The notes: generated by a model not told the origin, from the sequence alone. Shown: positions 25,023 to 35,167, numbered from the stretch's first letter. The stretch: DNA of 64,000 nucleotides from Croceicoccus naphthovorans (GCF_001028705.1 NZ_CP011770.1:2793501-2857500); one strand, 5' to 3'. Made by a program: numbers and translations.

Positions 25023-26902
25023 TCGGCCAGCAGCCGCAGCGCGCGCAACCATTGCGGCCCGCGCTGCTCGGTCTGCACCATGCGCAGCGGGACCGGGCAT
25101 GTGGTGCACAGCGCCTGCACCGGCGATCCGGCCATCAGGCTGCCGAAATCGTTGAACGCGGTCAGTATCGCGGCATCGCGCCGTGCGGCAAAGATGCCCG
25201 CAACGTCGGCGCGGCGTGCCTCGGTCTCCGATTCCGCGCCGGTCAGGCCCGACAGGAATGCGGCCAGCCCCTCCGGTTTGCTCTCGATCCGTTCGACGTG
25301 CCAGTCGTCGCCCTCGACCCCCGCCTGCTGCGCCGCATAGGCCAGCGCCGCGTCCAGGCCGCCCAGCCGGTCGACCAGCCCGACCTGCCGCGCCGCGCCT
25401 CCGGGCCAGCTGCGCCCTTCGGCCAGTTCGAAGACCCGCTCGGGCGCGATCTTGCGCGATGTGCCGACCAGTTCGCGGAACTGCGCATAGCTGCTGCGCA
25501 CCTGCCCCTGCATGGCCGCCTCGAACTCGGGCGAGAGGCCCGCATAGACGTCGGGCTCTCCCGAAAGCGGCGTGGTGCCCAGCGAATCGACGCCGACGCC
25601 GAACTTGCGCAGCGTGCCCTCTACCGTCGGCAAAACGCCATAGACGCCGATCGAACCGGTGATCGTTGCCGGTTCGGCAAAGATCGCATCGCCAGAGGTG
25701 GCGATCCAGTACCCGCCGCTGGCCGCGATATTGCCCATGGATATGACGATGGGAATGTCCTTCGCCTTGTGGCGCAGGATCGCCTGCCGAATACGTTCGG
25801 ATGCCGTGACCGACCCGCCCGGCGAATCGACGCGAACGACCAGTGCGGCCAGTTCGTCATCTAGCGCATCGTCCAGCAGCGCCGCGATGCGGTCGCCGCC
25901 CGCGGTTCCGGGTCCAGCCTCGCCATCGATGATCGTGCCCGCCACGGTGACAAGGCCGATCGCCTTGCCGCCTGTTTTCATCGGTTCCGCCTCGATCCAG
26001 TCCTGATAGGCGGTGTGCGCGAAAGGAATGTCGGCGGTGCCCGCATCCTCGTTATCGCCCGCCAGCTCGGCCACGCGATCCTCGAACTCTTCCCAGGTAC
26101 CCAGCTTGTCGACCAAGCCGCTGTTCAACGCCGCCTGCGCGGGGTTGCCGCCCGCCGCATCGGTCGCAGCCTGCGGATCGGCGATCAGCGCCGCCAGCTT
26201 CGCCTTGGGCCGCGCCTTGGCGACCTCATCGCCCCATTCGGACCAGATCGCGGAGAGCACGCCGTTCAGGTCCTGCTTGGCATCGTCGGAAAATTCGGTG
26301 CGGGTATAGGGTTCGACCGCGCTCTTGTACCGGCCCGCCTTGAAGACGTTGACCGTCACCCCGTATTCCTGCGCCAGTCCGCCCCAGAACAGGTAGCTTC
26401 CGCCCGGCCCGCCGATCATCGCCGCACCCATCGGGTCCAGCCAGACCTCGCTGGCGTGCGCGGCGAGTTGCGTGCTGTCTGCGGTATAGGCCAGCGCGTG
26501 GACCAGCACCGGCTTGTCCGCCGCGCGCACCTTGTCCATCGCCTCGCCAATGTCGCCCAGCGTCACCTGACCGCCGCCGAAAAAGAAATCGAGGTCGAGC
26601 ACGACGACCTTGATCCGGTCGTCGGTTGCCGCACCTTCGATCGCCCGCACAACATCGGCCGCGCGATGTTCCTGCGTTACCGAACCCAGCGGCGAGACGA
26701 AAGCGAAGGGATCGACCGCTTGCGGTTCCTCTACCACCACCCCGCTCAAGGACAGCAGCAACGCCCCGTCATGCACCTTTGCCGCGGGCGTGCGGTACGA
26801 CAGCGCGGCATAGAGGCCGAGGAAGAAGAGCAGGATAAAACAGAGGACCAGCCCGTCCTTTATGGCGACGAGCAGTTTCCAGACCTTGCTGGCGAAGGAC
26901 AT
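25019..26902 (-). CDS. sppA: Signal peptide peptidase SppA, 67K type
   Basis: The 627-residue inner-membrane protease degrades cleaved signal peptides. One N-terminal membrane span (about 12-36) is followed by two tandem S49 domains. The general-base Lys lies in the N-terminal domain (VFKAGRYKSAVEPYTR) and the nucleophilic Ser in the C-terminal domain (GNIAASGGYWIA), the split active site of long SppA. LVVRVDSPGGSVTASE and ITGSIGVYG are further family blocks. The length matches the E. coli form of 618. Confidence 0.95.
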   Translation of the reverse strand: MSFASKVWKLLVAIKDGLVLCFILLFFLGLYAALSYRTPAAKVHDGALLLSLSGVVVEEPQAVDPFAFVSPLGSVTQEHRAADVVRAIEGAATDDRIKVVVLDLDFFFGGGQVTLGDIGEAMDKVRAADKPVLVHALAYTADSTQLAAHASEVWLDPMGAAMIGGPGGSYLFWGGLAQEYGVTVNVFKAGRYKSAVEPYTRTEFSDDAKQDLNGVLSAIWSEWGDEVAKARPKAKLAALIADPQAATDAAGGNPAQAALNSGLVDKLGTWEEFEDRVAELAGDNEDAGTADIPFAHTAYQDWIEAEPMKTGGKAIGLVTVAGTIIDGEAGPGTAGGDRIAALLDDALDDELAALVVRVDSPGGSVTASERIRQAILRHKAKDIPIVISMGNIAASGGYWIATSGDAIFAEPATITGSIGVYGVLPTVEGTLRKFGVGVDSLGTTPLSGEPDVYAGLSPEFEAAMQGQVRSSYAQFRELVGTSRKIAPERVFELAEGRSWPGGAARQVGLVDRLGGLDAALAYAAQQAGVEGDDWHVERIESKPEGLAAFLSGLTGAESETEARRADVAGIFAARRDAAILTAFNDFGSLMAGSPVQALCTTCPVPLRMVQTEQRGPQWLRALRLLAD

Positions 26903-27073
26903 ATGCGTTCCCGTATGTCGCGCCGATGCGGCGCGGTAGTTACCCCCTGACTAGGCGGGCATGGCGGCGGCGGCAAATGCAATTCGGCAAATGACGCACG
27001 CCGATCTGCCAAAGCTATCTTCAAACGCCGACTTGCCGAGCGCGAAATAGCGCATTAGGGCGCAAGCCTTGCA

Positions 27074-28087
27074 ATGACCGGCACGGCACCCTCTCCTTCC
27101 TCCCGCTATCCCGCCGGGGGCGCGGCTTTCCCGCACAAGGACCTGACCGGTATTTCCGAACTGGCCCCGTGGCAGATCCTGTACCTGCTGGACGAGGCGG
27201 AGCAGTGGGTCACGCTGAACCGCCAGCCGACCAAGCATGTCGATGCGCTGGCGGGCCTGACCATCATCAACGCCTTTTTCGAGAACAGCACCCGCACGCT
27301 GCTGTCGTTCGAGATCGCGGGCAAGCGGCTGGGCGCGGATGTCGTCAACATGCATGCCGCGCAGTCGAGCGTGAAGAAAGGCGAGACCCTGATCGACACG
27401 GCGACGACGCTGAACGCGATGCGCGCCGATGCCATCGTGATCCGGCACGCAAGTTCGGGCGCGGTGCGGCTGATCGCCGACAAGGTCGATTGCCCGGTGC
27501 TGAATGCGGGCGACGGGCGGCACGAGCATCCGACGCAGGCGCTGCTCGATGCGCTGACCATGCGGCAATGGCTGCGTGGGCGGGGGCTAGAGGAATTTAA
27601 CGGGCTTAAAGTGGCGATCTGCGGCGATATCCTGCACAGCCGGGTGGCGCGGTCGAACATGCTGCTGCTGTCGGCGCTGGGCGCGGAAGTTCGCGTTTGT
27701 GCGCCGCCCGCGCTGATGCCTGCCGCAATCGAGCGGATGCGGGTCACGCCCTTCCTGAACTTCGACGAGGCGATCGACGGTGTCGACGTGGTCATGATGC
27801 TGCGGCTTCAGAATGAACGGATGAGCGGTCCTTTCATCCCTTCGGCGCGCGAATATCGCCACCTTTACGGGCTGACGCTGGAACGGCTGGCCCGCGCCGC
27901 CCCGCATGCGCTGGTCATGCATCCGGGGCCGATGAACCGGGGTGTCGAGATCGATTCCAACGTCGCCGACATGATCGAACGAAGCGCCATCACCCGGCAG
28001 GTGGAAATGGGCGTTGCGATCCGCATGGCCTGCCTTGACGTGCTGACCCGCCGCGCGCGCCGCGTCGACGGATGGGCGCTGTCATGA
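27074..28087 (+). CDS. pyrB: Aspartate carbamoyltransferase, catalytic subunit
   Basis: PyrB joins carbamoyl phosphate and aspartate in the second step of pyrimidine synthesis. The 337-residue protein has the carbamoyl-phosphate loop [13 protein letters not shown] (STRT at 72-75), the [17 protein letters not shown] loop, [16 protein letters not shown] and the MVMHPGP-like [12 protein letters not shown] block. The active-site set is complete. Its last codons overlap the start of the dihydroorotase-like gene as ATGA, so the two are translationally coupled. Confidence 0.96.
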   Translation: MTGTAPSPSSRYPAGGAAFPHKDLTGISELAPWQILYLLDEAEQWVTLNRQPTKHVDALAGLTIINAFFENSTRTLLSFEIAGKRLGADVVNMHAAQSSVKKGETLIDTATTLNAMRADAIVIRHASSGAVRLIADKVDCPVLNAGDGRHEHPTQALLDALTMRQWLRGRGLEEFNGLKVAICGDILHSRVARSNMLLLSALGAEVRVCAPPALMPAAIERMRVTPFLNFDEAIDGVDVVMMLRLQNERMSGPFIPSAREYRHLYGLTLERLARAAPHALVMHPGPMNRGVEIDSNVADMIERSAITRQVEMGVAIRMACLDVLTRRARRVDGWALS

Positions 28088-29319
28088 GGCCGCTGCCACC
28101 CCTGACCATCACCGGCGGCAGGTTGCTGACCGGCAGCGGCGAACCTTGCTCGGGCACGATCCGCTGCGAAGGGGACCGCATCGTCGCTGTGGGCGATGTC
28201 ACCGCGCAGGATGGCGACCGCACTTACGATGCCAAGGGCAAGCTGGTCATGCCCGGCCTGATCGATCTTGGCGTGTTCGAGATCGACAAGCCCGCCTTCC
28301 ACTTCGGCGGCGTGACCCGCGCCGCGCTGATGCCCGACCAGAATCCGCCGCTGGACTATCCGGCGCGCGTCCGTTTCGCGGCTAGTTACGGAAAGCCCGA
28401 TTTCTGGGTTCACCCCATCGCCGCGGCGACCAAGGGGATGGAGGGCAACGAATTGCCCGAACTGGGCATGATGCAGCAAGCGGGCGCGCGGGCGGTGTCT
28501 TCGGGCCGCAAGTGGATCGGCGATTCGGGCGTCATGCTACGCGTGCTGCAATACGCGGCGATGCTGGGCCTGCCTTTCATCGCCCATGCCGAAGATGCAG
28601 GGTTGGCGGGCGACGCGGTGGCCACCGATGGCGAAATCGCGACCCGGCTTGGCCTGTCCAGCGCCCCTGCCGAGGCTGAGGCGCTGGCCGTGACGCGCGA
28701 CATTGCTCTGGCAGAGATTGCCGGAGCGCACCTGCATATCCGGCAGGTTACGACGGCCGGTGCACTCGACATCGTGCGCGCGGCCAAGGACCGCGGTGCG
28801 CGCGTGACTTGCGGCGTGACGCCTGCGCACTTCATGCTCTCCGACATCGCGGTCAACGGGTTCCTGACTTTCGCCCGCCTCTCGCCCCCCTTGCGGGCGG
28901 AGAGCGACCGTCAGGCGGTGCTGGCCGCGCTGTCCGACGGGACCATCGATGTTATTGCATCCGGCCACGATCCGCGCGGGCCGGAGGACAAGCGGTTGCC
29001 CTTCGCCGATGCCGCGCCGGGCATGGCCGGGGCCGAAACGCTGCTGCCGCTGACGCTGGGCCTTGTCCGCGACGGCGTGATCGACCTGCCGCGTGCTTGC
29101 GAATTGCTCTGCGCCAATCCCGCCGCGATCCTTGGCGTCCCGGCCGGCAAGCTGGAGGCCGGGCTGGAAGCCGACATCGCCATCGTCGATGCGGACAAAC
29201 CGTGGATCGTCAGTTCGGACCGCATGGCCGCGCAGGCCGGGAACACCCCGTTCGACAAGCAGCCTGTGCAAGGCCGCGCCATCGCCCTGTTCAAGGGCGG
29301 GATGGAGATCGAGGACTAG
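28084..29319 (+). CDS. Dihydroorotase-like protein without the HxH metal motif (pseudo-PyrC)
   Basis: The 411-residue protein has the amidohydrolase/dihydroorotase architecture: an N-terminal beta-sandwich strand, [61 protein letters not shown] and the C-terminal [15 protein letters not shown]. Active enzymes have D-x-H-x-H after the PGLID block; here G63 and F65 replace both histidines, so the binuclear metal site should not form. This pattern is known for non-catalytic PyrC' partners (as in Pseudomonas) that assemble with PyrB, and the four-base overlap with pyrB supports that role. An active dihydroorotase would be needed elsewhere. Confidence 0.88.
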   Translation: MRPLPPLTITGGRLLTGSGEPCSGTIRCEGDRIVAVGDVTAQDGDRTYDAKGKLVMPGLIDLGVFEIDKPAFHFGGVTRAALMPDQNPPLDYPARVRFAASYGKPDFWVHPIAAATKGMEGNELPELGMMQQAGARAVSSGRKWIGDSGVMLRVLQYAAMLGLPFIAHAEDAGLAGDAVATDGEIATRLGLSSAPAEAEALAVTRDIALAEIAGAHLHIRQVTTAGALDIVRAAKDRGARVTCGVTPAHFMLSDIAVNGFLTFARLSPPLRAESDRQAVLAALSDGTIDVIASGHDPRGPEDKRLPFADAAPGMAGAETLLPLTLGLVRDGVIDLPRACELLCANPAAILGVPAGKLEAGLEADIAIVDADKPWIVSSDRMAAQAGNTPFDKQPVQGRAIALFKGGMEIED

Positions 29320-29339
29320 GTCTTCGCGGCTTTGGCCTT

Positions 29340-29546
29340 TCAGTCCGCCTTGCGGGCTTCTTCCGACAATGTCGTCGCATCGCCCGGCGCGGGGATCGTC
29401 CATATTCCGACGTTCACCGCCATCACTATGGTCAAAAGCAGCATCAGGCCCGCGCGCTTGCGGTCTCCGTGCCGCCACGCCAGCACCGCGCCGAAAACCA
29501 TGACAATGGCGGCAAGGACAAGGATGGACAGGACAATATCGCTCAT
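29340..29546 (-). CDS. Small two-span membrane protein, hypothetical
   Basis: The 68-residue protein has two hydrophobic segments (IVLSILVLAAIVMVFGAVLAW and GLMLLLTIVMAVNVGIW, given by position about 4-23 and 33-50), separated by a basic loop RHGDRKRAG, with an acidic cytoplasmic or periplasmic tail (TTLSEEARKAD). No family was recognised. It is convergent with the dihydroorotase-like gene, with a 20-bp gap. Confidence 0.65.
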   Translation of the reverse strand: MSDIVLSILVLAAIVMVFGAVLAWRHGDRKRAGLMLLLTIVMAVNVGIWTIPAPGDATTLSEEARKAD

Positions 29547-29601
29547 TCGCTCGCCCTAGTCCGTCCGCGTGGACGGAGCAACGCCCGACACCGGCCCGCT
29601 G

Positions 29602-29961
29602 TCAGCGTTTGCCGAAGAAACCCTTGGCCATGTCGGCGATATCGTCCAGCGCATTGCCGTCGCCATCGCGGTCCAGCATTTTCAGGATAGAGGCCGCCTG
29701 CGGGTGCGAATTGAGCATCCCGGCGAATTCGGTAAGCGAACCCTCACCGCCGATATGCTGAACGATCTGGCCCAGAATGCCGGTATCCAGTCCGGTCTTT
29801 TCCGATGCCAGCGTCACCGTATCGCCCGGCTCCTGATGCGATTGACCCAGCGCCACCACGGCCTTTTCCGCCAGCGCCGGATCGATACCCAGCTTCGTGG
29901 CCATGTTCTCGACATCGAACGGCACACCGCCTTTGCCCATGATCTGATCCAGCAATCCCAT
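29602..29961 (-). CDS. Small helical protein with an EF-hand-like loop (DUF937-like)
   Basis: The 119-residue protein begins MGLLDQIMGKGG, like DUF937/YidB-type proteins. A run of short helices follows (GLDTGILGQIVQHIGGEGSL), then ILKMLDRDGDGNALDDIADMAKGFFG. DRDGDGNALDDI fits the 12-residue EF-hand calcium loop (D-x-D-x-D-G-x-x-x-x-x-D/E, ending D/I). No signal peptide is visible, so it is probably cytosolic. Function unknown. Confidence 0.75.
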   Translation of the reverse strand: MGLLDQIMGKGGVPFDVENMATKLGIDPALAEKAVVALGQSHQEPGDTVTLASEKTGLDTGILGQIVQHIGGEGSLTEFAGMLNSHPQAASILKMLDRDGDGNALDDIADMAKGFFGKR

Positions 29962-30118
29962 ATCCTACCCTCCATCGGTTGCGATCCGGTTGGACCATCA
30001 TTGCGCCATGCACCGCGCGTCGCAATCGCTTTAACCCTGCGGTCATCCGACGGTCGCCGCTCGGCAGGGGGTCGTTACCCTTGCCTTGGCCCCGGCTCAA
30101 CGACTAGGCGCGCAAGCC

Positions 30119-31336
30119 ATGGACAAGTTGAACGCCCTTTTCTTCGAACAGACCGACTGGATGCAGGCGCTGATCGGGATCGTCGCAATCGCGATTGCCG
30201 CGCTGGCCGCGAACTTCGTGCTGAAGAAAGTGATCCTGCGCGCCGCCGCGCCGTTTCTCGATACCCGCAGCCTGACCGCAGACAAGGCCGCCGCGCGTCT
30301 GGCCAATGTCGTGCCGCTGATGATTATCTCGGTCGGCATCGAGCTCGTCCGCCATTTGCCAGAGGCGGCGGTCATCGTCGTGCACAACGTGTGCAGTGCG
30401 CTGATTGTCCTGTCGGTCGCCTTCGCGATCTCTGGCGCATTGAACTATGTGAACGAACTCTACGCCCGCCGGCCAGAGGCGAAGGACCGTCCGATCAAGG
30501 GCTATGTCCAGCTGTTCAAGATCATCGTCTATGGCGGCGCGGCGATCCTTGCCATCGCGACGCTGATGGACCGCTCGCCGCTGCTGTTGCTTTCTGGCCT
30601 CGGCGCGATGGCGGCGGTGCTGATGCTGGTGTTCAAGGACACGATTCTGTCGCTCGTCGCGTCGGTCCAGTTGTCCACCAACGACATGCTGCGCGTCGGC
30701 GACTGGATCGAGATGCCGCAGTTGAATGCCGATGGCGACGTGATCGACATCGCGTTGCACACGGTAAAGGTGCAAAACTTCGACAAGACGATCACCACGA
30801 TCCCTACGCACAAGCTGATCAGCGAATCCTATCGCAACTGGCGCGGCATGCGGCAGGCTGGCGGGCGGCGGATCAAGCGGGCGATCAATCTTGACCAGAA
30901 TTCCATCGGGTTTCTGGAAGAGGACGAACTGGCCCGCCTGCGCCGGTTCCGCCTGATGGGCGATTATCTTGCGAAAAAGGACGAGGAACTGCGCGCGTGG
31001 AACAGCAAGGCGCTGTCCGGCGATTGCGACCGGGTGAACGCGCGGCGGATCACCAACGTCGGATCTTTCCGCGCCTATGTCGCGGCCTATCTGAAGGCAC
31101 ACCCGCGCATTACCGACAGGATGACGATGCTGGTCCGCCAGTTGTCGCCCACGGCGCAGGGCCTGCCGCTGGAAATCTATTGTTTCACCGACACCATCGC
31201 ATGGGCCGAGTACGAGGCGATCCAGTCCGACCTGTTCGACCACTTGCTGGCTATCCTGCCCGAATTCGGCCTGCGCCTGTACCAAGAGCCAAGCGGGCTG
31301 GACCTGCGCGGCCTTGCGCTCAATCCATCGTCCTGA
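30119..31336 (+). CDS. Mechanosensitive ion channel, MscS superfamily (YbdG-like)
   Basis: The 405-residue membrane protein releases solutes on hypoosmotic shock. About five N-terminal spans precede the pore-lining region (LLLLSGLGAMAAVLMLVFKDTILSLVASVQL in family terms; seen as GLGAMAAVLMLVFKDT) and the beta domain DMLRVGDWIEMPQ with VKVQNFDKTITTIPTHKLI. A soluble C-terminal domain ends RLYQEPSGLDLRGLAL. This large-tail layout fits the YbdG/MscM group. ATG 30119 is selected; the longer frame adds only a few residues. Confidence 0.93.
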   Translation: MDKLNALFFEQTDWMQALIGIVAIAIAALAANFVLKKVILRAAAPFLDTRSLTADKAAARLANVVPLMIISVGIELVRHLPEAAVIVVHNVCSALIVLSVAFAISGALNYVNELYARRPEAKDRPIKGYVQLFKIIVYGGAAILAIATLMDRSPLLLLSGLGAMAAVLMLVFKDTILSLVASVQLSTNDMLRVGDWIEMPQLNADGDVIDIALHTVKVQNFDKTITTIPTHKLISESYRNWRGMRQAGGRRIKRAINLDQNSIGFLEEDELARLRRFRLMGDYLAKKDEELRAWNSKALSGDCDRVNARRITNVGSFRAYVAAYLKAHPRITDRMTMLVRQLSPTAQGLPLEIYCFTDTIAWAEYEAIQSDLFDHLLAILPEFGLRLYQEPSGLDLRGLALNPSS

Positions 31337-31409
31337 AACGTCTTGCCGCGCCCGTTCGCATCGCTATCTATTGGTTTCCCCTGTAACCGGATGATGCGAG
31401 TTTCCTCCC

Positions 31410-33575
31410 TTGCGCAAGACACTATCGATCGCCTTTCCCGCCATTGCGGCCGCGGCCCTTTCCGGCTGCGCGACAACCGCCACCACCCCGCCTGAGGAGA
31501 CCGCCGTGTCCACCCTGAACGCCACGCAAGACCCCTACGTCTGGCTGGAGGAAACGACTTCGGACCGCGCGCTGGCGTGGGTCGAGGAAACCAACGCCCC
31601 GACGTTGGCCACGCTGAAAGGCGATCCGCGCTATCAGACGCTTTACGACGAGGCTTTCGCGATTGCCTCTTCGCAGGATCGCATCGCATGGCCCAGCTTC
31701 CGCAAGGGCGAGCTTTATAATTTCTGGACCGATGCGCAGAACCTGCGCGGGCTGTGGCGCAAGACAACGCTCGACAGCTATCGCAGCGGCAAGCCCGAAT
31801 GGACGACGATCCTCGACATAGACGCGCTGGGTAATGCCGAGGGTAAATCCTGGGTCTACAAGGGCGTGAACTGCCTTGAGCCCGAAGAGCGCCTTTGCAT
31901 GCTCAGCCTGTCCGACGGCGGCAAGGACGCGGTGACGGTGCGCGAATTCGACATCGCCACGCGCAGCTTCGTCGATGGCGGGTTCATGATTCCAGAGGGC
32001 AAGAACCAGATATCGTGGGAAGACGCCGACAGCCTTCTGGTCGGCACCGACTTCGCGGGCGACGGGTCCGACTTGACCGAATCCGGCTACCCGATGGTTG
32101 TAAAGCGGTTGAAGCGCGGTCAGGCGATGGCCGACGCGACCGAGGTGTTCCGCGGCGAGAAGAGCGATGTCGCGGCCGCTGGCTCTGTCATGCGCGATCA
32201 TGAGGGGCACACGCTGACCGTGTTCTCGCGCGCGATCGACTTTTTCCACACCACCTATCACGTCGAAACGCCGCGCGGTCTTCTCCCGCTTGCCCTGCCG
32301 CAGCAGAGCGAAGTTCGCGGATTGATGGCGAACCGGCTGATCATGAAGCTGTCCGAAGACTGGACCGCGAACGGTACCGCCTTCCCCTCCGGCTCTGTCC
32401 TGTCGATCGATCGCGAGGCACTGTTGGCCGACCCGGCGAACCTGAAGCCGACACTCGTCTGGCAACCGGGGCCGAGCCAAGCCTACGAAGCGATGGCTTC
32501 GACCCGGGACCGGCTGTTGATTTCGGGCCTGGACAACGTGCGCGGCAAGATCTGGGCCTTTGCGCCCAAGGCCGACGGCGGCTGGACGCAGCAGGCGATC
32601 GACCTGCCCGACAACCAGACCCTGTCGCTGATCTCTGCGGACGAGGACAGCAACAGGTTCTTCATCAGCGCGGCGGGTTTCCTCAATCCCAACCAGCTGA
32701 TTCTGGCCGATGCCGAAACCGGCAAGTCCGAAGTGCTGCGCACGATGCCCGCGATGTTCGACAGCACCGGGCTGGTCGTCGAACAGAAGTTCGCGACGTC
32801 GAGCGACGGCACGAAGATTCCCTACTTCCTCGTTCATCGTGAGGACGTGCCGATGAACGGCACGACGCCGACGATCCTCTATGGCTATGGCGGGTTCGAG
32901 GTCAGCATGACCCCAAGCTACAGCGCGCAGGCGGGCAAGCTCTGGCTGGAAAACGGCGGCGCATGGGTGCTGGCCAACATTCGCGGTGGGGGTGAGTTCG
33001 GCCCGGCATGGCACCAGTCCGTGCTCGGCACCAAACGCCAGCTGGCCTTTGACGATTTCGCCGCGGTGGGCGAGGACCTGATCGCCAGCGGACTGACCAG
33101 CCCGAAGCATCTGGGCATTATGGGCGGATCGAATGGCGGCTTGCTGACCGGTGTAGAGATGACCCAGCGTCCCGACTTGTGGAACGCGGTGTCGATCCAG
33201 GTGCCGCTGCTCGACATGATCCGCCTCAGCAAGATCGGCGCGGGCGCATCGTGGCAGGGCGAATACGGCTTTGTGAACGAAGACCCCGACGCGATGGCTT
33301 TTTGGCTGGAACGGTCGCCATATCATGCGCTGAAGCCCGGCGTGGACTATCCGGTGCCCTTCATCACGACCTCCACCGCCGACGACCGCACGCACCCATC
33401 GCACGCCCGTAAGTTCGCGGCGCGCATGGCTGAGCTGAATCTGCCGTTCTACTACTTCGAGAATACTGAGGGCGGGCACGCCGCCGGGGCCGATCCGAAG
33501 CAGGACGCGCAGTACTGGGCGCTGCAATACACCTATATGCTGCGCCAGCTGAAGGGCGCGGCAGAGGGGGAGTAA
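31410..33575 (+). CDS. Prolyl oligopeptidase family serine peptidase (S9), putative lipoprotein
   Basis: The 721-residue protein starts at TTG 31410 after TCCTCCC-like sequence, with a lipoprotein signal ending ALSGC. An N-terminal seven-blade propeller region is followed by an alpha/beta-hydrolase domain. The nucleophile is S574 in GIMGGSNGGLLTG, the Asp lies in TTSTADDRTHPSHA and the His in ENTEGGHAAGAD. DPYVWLEE near the N-terminus is the S9A hallmark. It would cleave short proline-containing peptides in the periplasm or at the inner face of the outer membrane. Confidence 0.93.
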   Translation: MRKTLSIAFPAIAAAALSGCATTATTPPEETAVSTLNATQDPYVWLEETTSDRALAWVEETNAPTLATLKGDPRYQTLYDEAFAIASSQDRIAWPSFRKGELYNFWTDAQNLRGLWRKTTLDSYRSGKPEWTTILDIDALGNAEGKSWVYKGVNCLEPEERLCMLSLSDGGKDAVTVREFDIATRSFVDGGFMIPEGKNQISWEDADSLLVGTDFAGDGSDLTESGYPMVVKRLKRGQAMADATEVFRGEKSDVAAAGSVMRDHEGHTLTVFSRAIDFFHTTYHVETPRGLLPLALPQQSEVRGLMANRLIMKLSEDWTANGTAFPSGSVLSIDREALLADPANLKPTLVWQPGPSQAYEAMASTRDRLLISGLDNVRGKIWAFAPKADGGWTQQAIDLPDNQTLSLISADEDSNRFFISAAGFLNPNQLILADAETGKSEVLRTMPAMFDSTGLVVEQKFATSSDGTKIPYFLVHREDVPMNGTTPTILYGYGGFEVSMTPSYSAQAGKLWLENGGAWVLANIRGGGEFGPAWHQSVLGTKRQLAFDDFAAVGEDLIASGLTSPKHLGIMGGSNGGLLTGVEMTQRPDLWNAVSIQVPLLDMIRLSKIGAGASWQGEYGFVNEDPDAMAFWLERSPYHALKPGVDYPVPFITTSTADDRTHPSHARKFAARMAELNLPFYYFENTEGGHAAGADPKQDAQYWALQYTYMLRQLKGAAEGE

Positions 33576-33637
33576 GGCTTCACCTAGCCGCAACCTTGGG
33601 GCAATAAGACCGGGTCTATGCAATAGGAGAAGCGATT

Positions 33638-33991
33638 ATGGCCAGCCCCTGGGGCAACAGCGACGGTGGCATCATCGTCACCACCACGCCTTCGGTAGAG
33701 GGTAGCGAGATCGCGCAATATCACGGCATCGTGACGGGCGAGGTTATCGTCGGCGCGAACCTGTTCCGCGATCTCTTCGCCTCGATCACCGACCTCGTCG
33801 GCGGGCGTTCTGGCAAGTACGAGGAAGTGCTGGCCCGCGCCCGGCGCGAAGCGATTGCCGAGATGAAGGAAGAGGCGACGAAGCTGGGCGGCAATGCCGT
33901 CGTCGGTGTCGACCTCGACTACGAAGTGCTGGGCCAGAACGGCTCGATGCTGATGGTCAGCTGCTCCGGCACGGCGGTTTCGCTGCGCTGA
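33638..33991 (+). CDS. YbjQ family (UPF0145) protein
   Basis: The 117-residue protein matches Ybj[31 protein letters not shown] (seen as TTTPSVEG and [16 protein letters not shown]), a basic helix of [14 protein letters not shown] and the [17 protein letters not shown] strand block. The family forms homopentamers and is called a heavy-metal-binding domain, though the function is not settled. An AGGAG site precedes ATG 33638. Confidence 0.92.
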   Translation: MASPWGNSDGGIIVTTTPSVEGSEIAQYHGIVTGEVIVGANLFRDLFASITDLVGGRSGKYEEVLARARREAIAEMKEEATKLGGNAVVGVDLDYEVLGQNGSMLMVSCSGTAVSLR

Positions 33992-34089
33992 AGCCATAGG
34001 TGGGCGGGCCGGGGAACCGACCTGTCCGCCAAACGCTGAATCTCCTGTAACGCCGCGCCACATGCGGCCACTATTCAGGAGCCAGCGGC

Positions 34090-34509
34090 ATGGGTATTTT
34101 CAGCAGCATTCGCGACAAGATCTTCGGCAAGAAGAAACAGCACGACGTAGAGATAAAGGTCGACGGCCAGACCGTGGGACGCGACGGGCACGTCAAACCG
34201 ACCCCGCCGGGCGGCATGCCGTCGCCCACCGCCACCACGACCAATGCGGGCGTGATGGATGACGTGGATGTGGAGGCGCGGCTGGCGGAGATGGACGGGG
34301 CAGACCGGCTCAACTGGCGAACATCCATCGTCGACCTGATGAAGCTGGTCGGCATCGATTCCAGCTATGAAAACCGCAAGGAACTGGCGACCGAACTGGG
34401 CGACAACGACTATTCGGGCAAGGCGGAAGAGAACATCGCTCTGCACCGCCGGGTCATGCAGGCGCTGGCCAACAACGGCGGCAAGGTTCCGGCCTCGATG
34501 CTGGACTGA
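34090..34509 (+). CDS. DUF3597 family protein
   Basis: The 139-residue protein starts with MGIFSSIRDKIFGKKKQ, has a polar Pro/Thr-rich linker, and ends with the conserved C-terminal domain DWRTSIVDLMKLV-like block (here LNWRTSIVDLMKLVGIDSS), RKELATELGDNDYSG and MQALANNGGKVPASMLD. This is the DUF3597 family, whose C-terminus resembles a small peptidoglycan- or nucleic-acid-binding helical fold; its role is unknown. A strong terminator follows. Confidence 0.88.
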   Translation: MGIFSSIRDKIFGKKKQHDVEIKVDGQTVGRDGHVKPTPPGGMPSPTATTTNAGVMDDVDVEARLAEMDGADRLNWRTSIVDLMKLVGIDSSYENRKELATELGDNDYSGKAEENIALHRRVMQALANNGGKVPASMLD

Positions 34510-34525
34510 CGCTATAATCGCGCAC

Positions 34526-34566
34526 GAAAAAGCCCGCCGATCCGCGATGGACCGGCGGGCTTTTTT
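34526..34566 (+). terminator. Bidirectional terminator between DUF3597 gene and rplT
   Basis: AAAAAGCCCGCCG and CGGCGGGCTTTTTT flank a short GATCCGCGATGGAC loop. It can end the DUF3597 transcript on the plus strand and the rpmI-rplT transcript on the minus strand. Confidence 0.9.
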
Positions 34567-34589
34567 CTGTGCCTTGAAAGCAGCTCGGC

Positions 34590-34949
34590 TTAGGCCGGCA
34601 GAGCCTTCTTCGCCTGGGCGATGATCGCGCCGAATGCGGCGCCTTCGTTCATCGCGAGGTCGGCCATGACCTTGCGGTCCAGCTCGATCCCGGCCAGCTT
34701 GGCGCCGTGCATGAACTGCGAATAGGTCAGGCCTTCGGCGCGGACAGCGGCGTTGATGCGCTGAATCCACAGGGCGCGGAAGTTGCGCTTCTTAACCTTG
34801 CGGTCGCGATAGGCGTACTGACCGGCCTTTTCGACGGCCTGACGGGCGACGCGGATCGTGTTCTTGCGACGGCCGCGATAGCCCTTCGCCTGATCCAGAA
34901 GCCGCTTGTGCTTTGCGCGGGTGGTTACACCCCTTTTGACGCGTGCCAT
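34590..34949 (-). CDS. rplT: 50S ribosomal protein L20
   Basis: The 119-residue basic protein binds 23S rRNA early in large-subunit assembly. [35 protein letters not shown], and [20 protein letters not shown] are the classic blocks. It lies 14 bp downstream of rpmI, in the usual order. infC, often upstream in other bacteria, is not adjacent here. Confidence 0.98.
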   Translation of the reverse strand: MARVKRGVTTRAKHKRLLDQAKGYRGRRKNTIRVARQAVEKAGQYAYRDRKVKKRNFRALWIQRINAAVRAEGLTYSQFMHGAKLAGIELDRKVMADLAMNEGAAFGAIIAQAKKALPA

Positions 34950-34963
34950 GTGCTAATCCTTCC

Positions 34964-35167
34964 TCAGTTCAGCCCGTAGGGCGCCCACTTCTTGATCGTC
35001 TTCGCGTCTGCGTCGCTGATCACGGTGGTGCCGCGGTTCTGGCGGATGTACTTGCCGTTGTGGCTGATGAGGCGGTGGCGCTTGCCGGCGACGCCGTGCT
35101 TGACCTTGCCGGTGGCGGTGAGCTTGAAGCGCTTTTTAACGCCGCTCTTCGTCTTCAGTTTGGGCAT
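34964..35167 (-). CDS. rpmI: 50S ribosomal protein L35
   Basis: The 67-residue basic protein begins [20 protein letters not shown] and contains [20 protein letters not shown], matching L35 over its length. It is the first gene of the rpmI-rplT operon. About 155 bp of leader separate it from the next gene; no ribosomal-protein autoregulatory fold could be assigned by eye. Confidence 0.98.
   Translation of the reverse strand: MPKLKTKSGVKKRFKLTATGKVKHGVAGKRHRLISHNGKYIRQNRGTTVISDADAKTIKKWAPYGLN

Noticed and set aside
31422..33623. 733-residue open frame antisense to the S9 peptidase
   Set aside because: Low-complexity Arg/Gln/His-rich composition and no family blocks; the peptidase on the plus strand has a complete catalytic triad.
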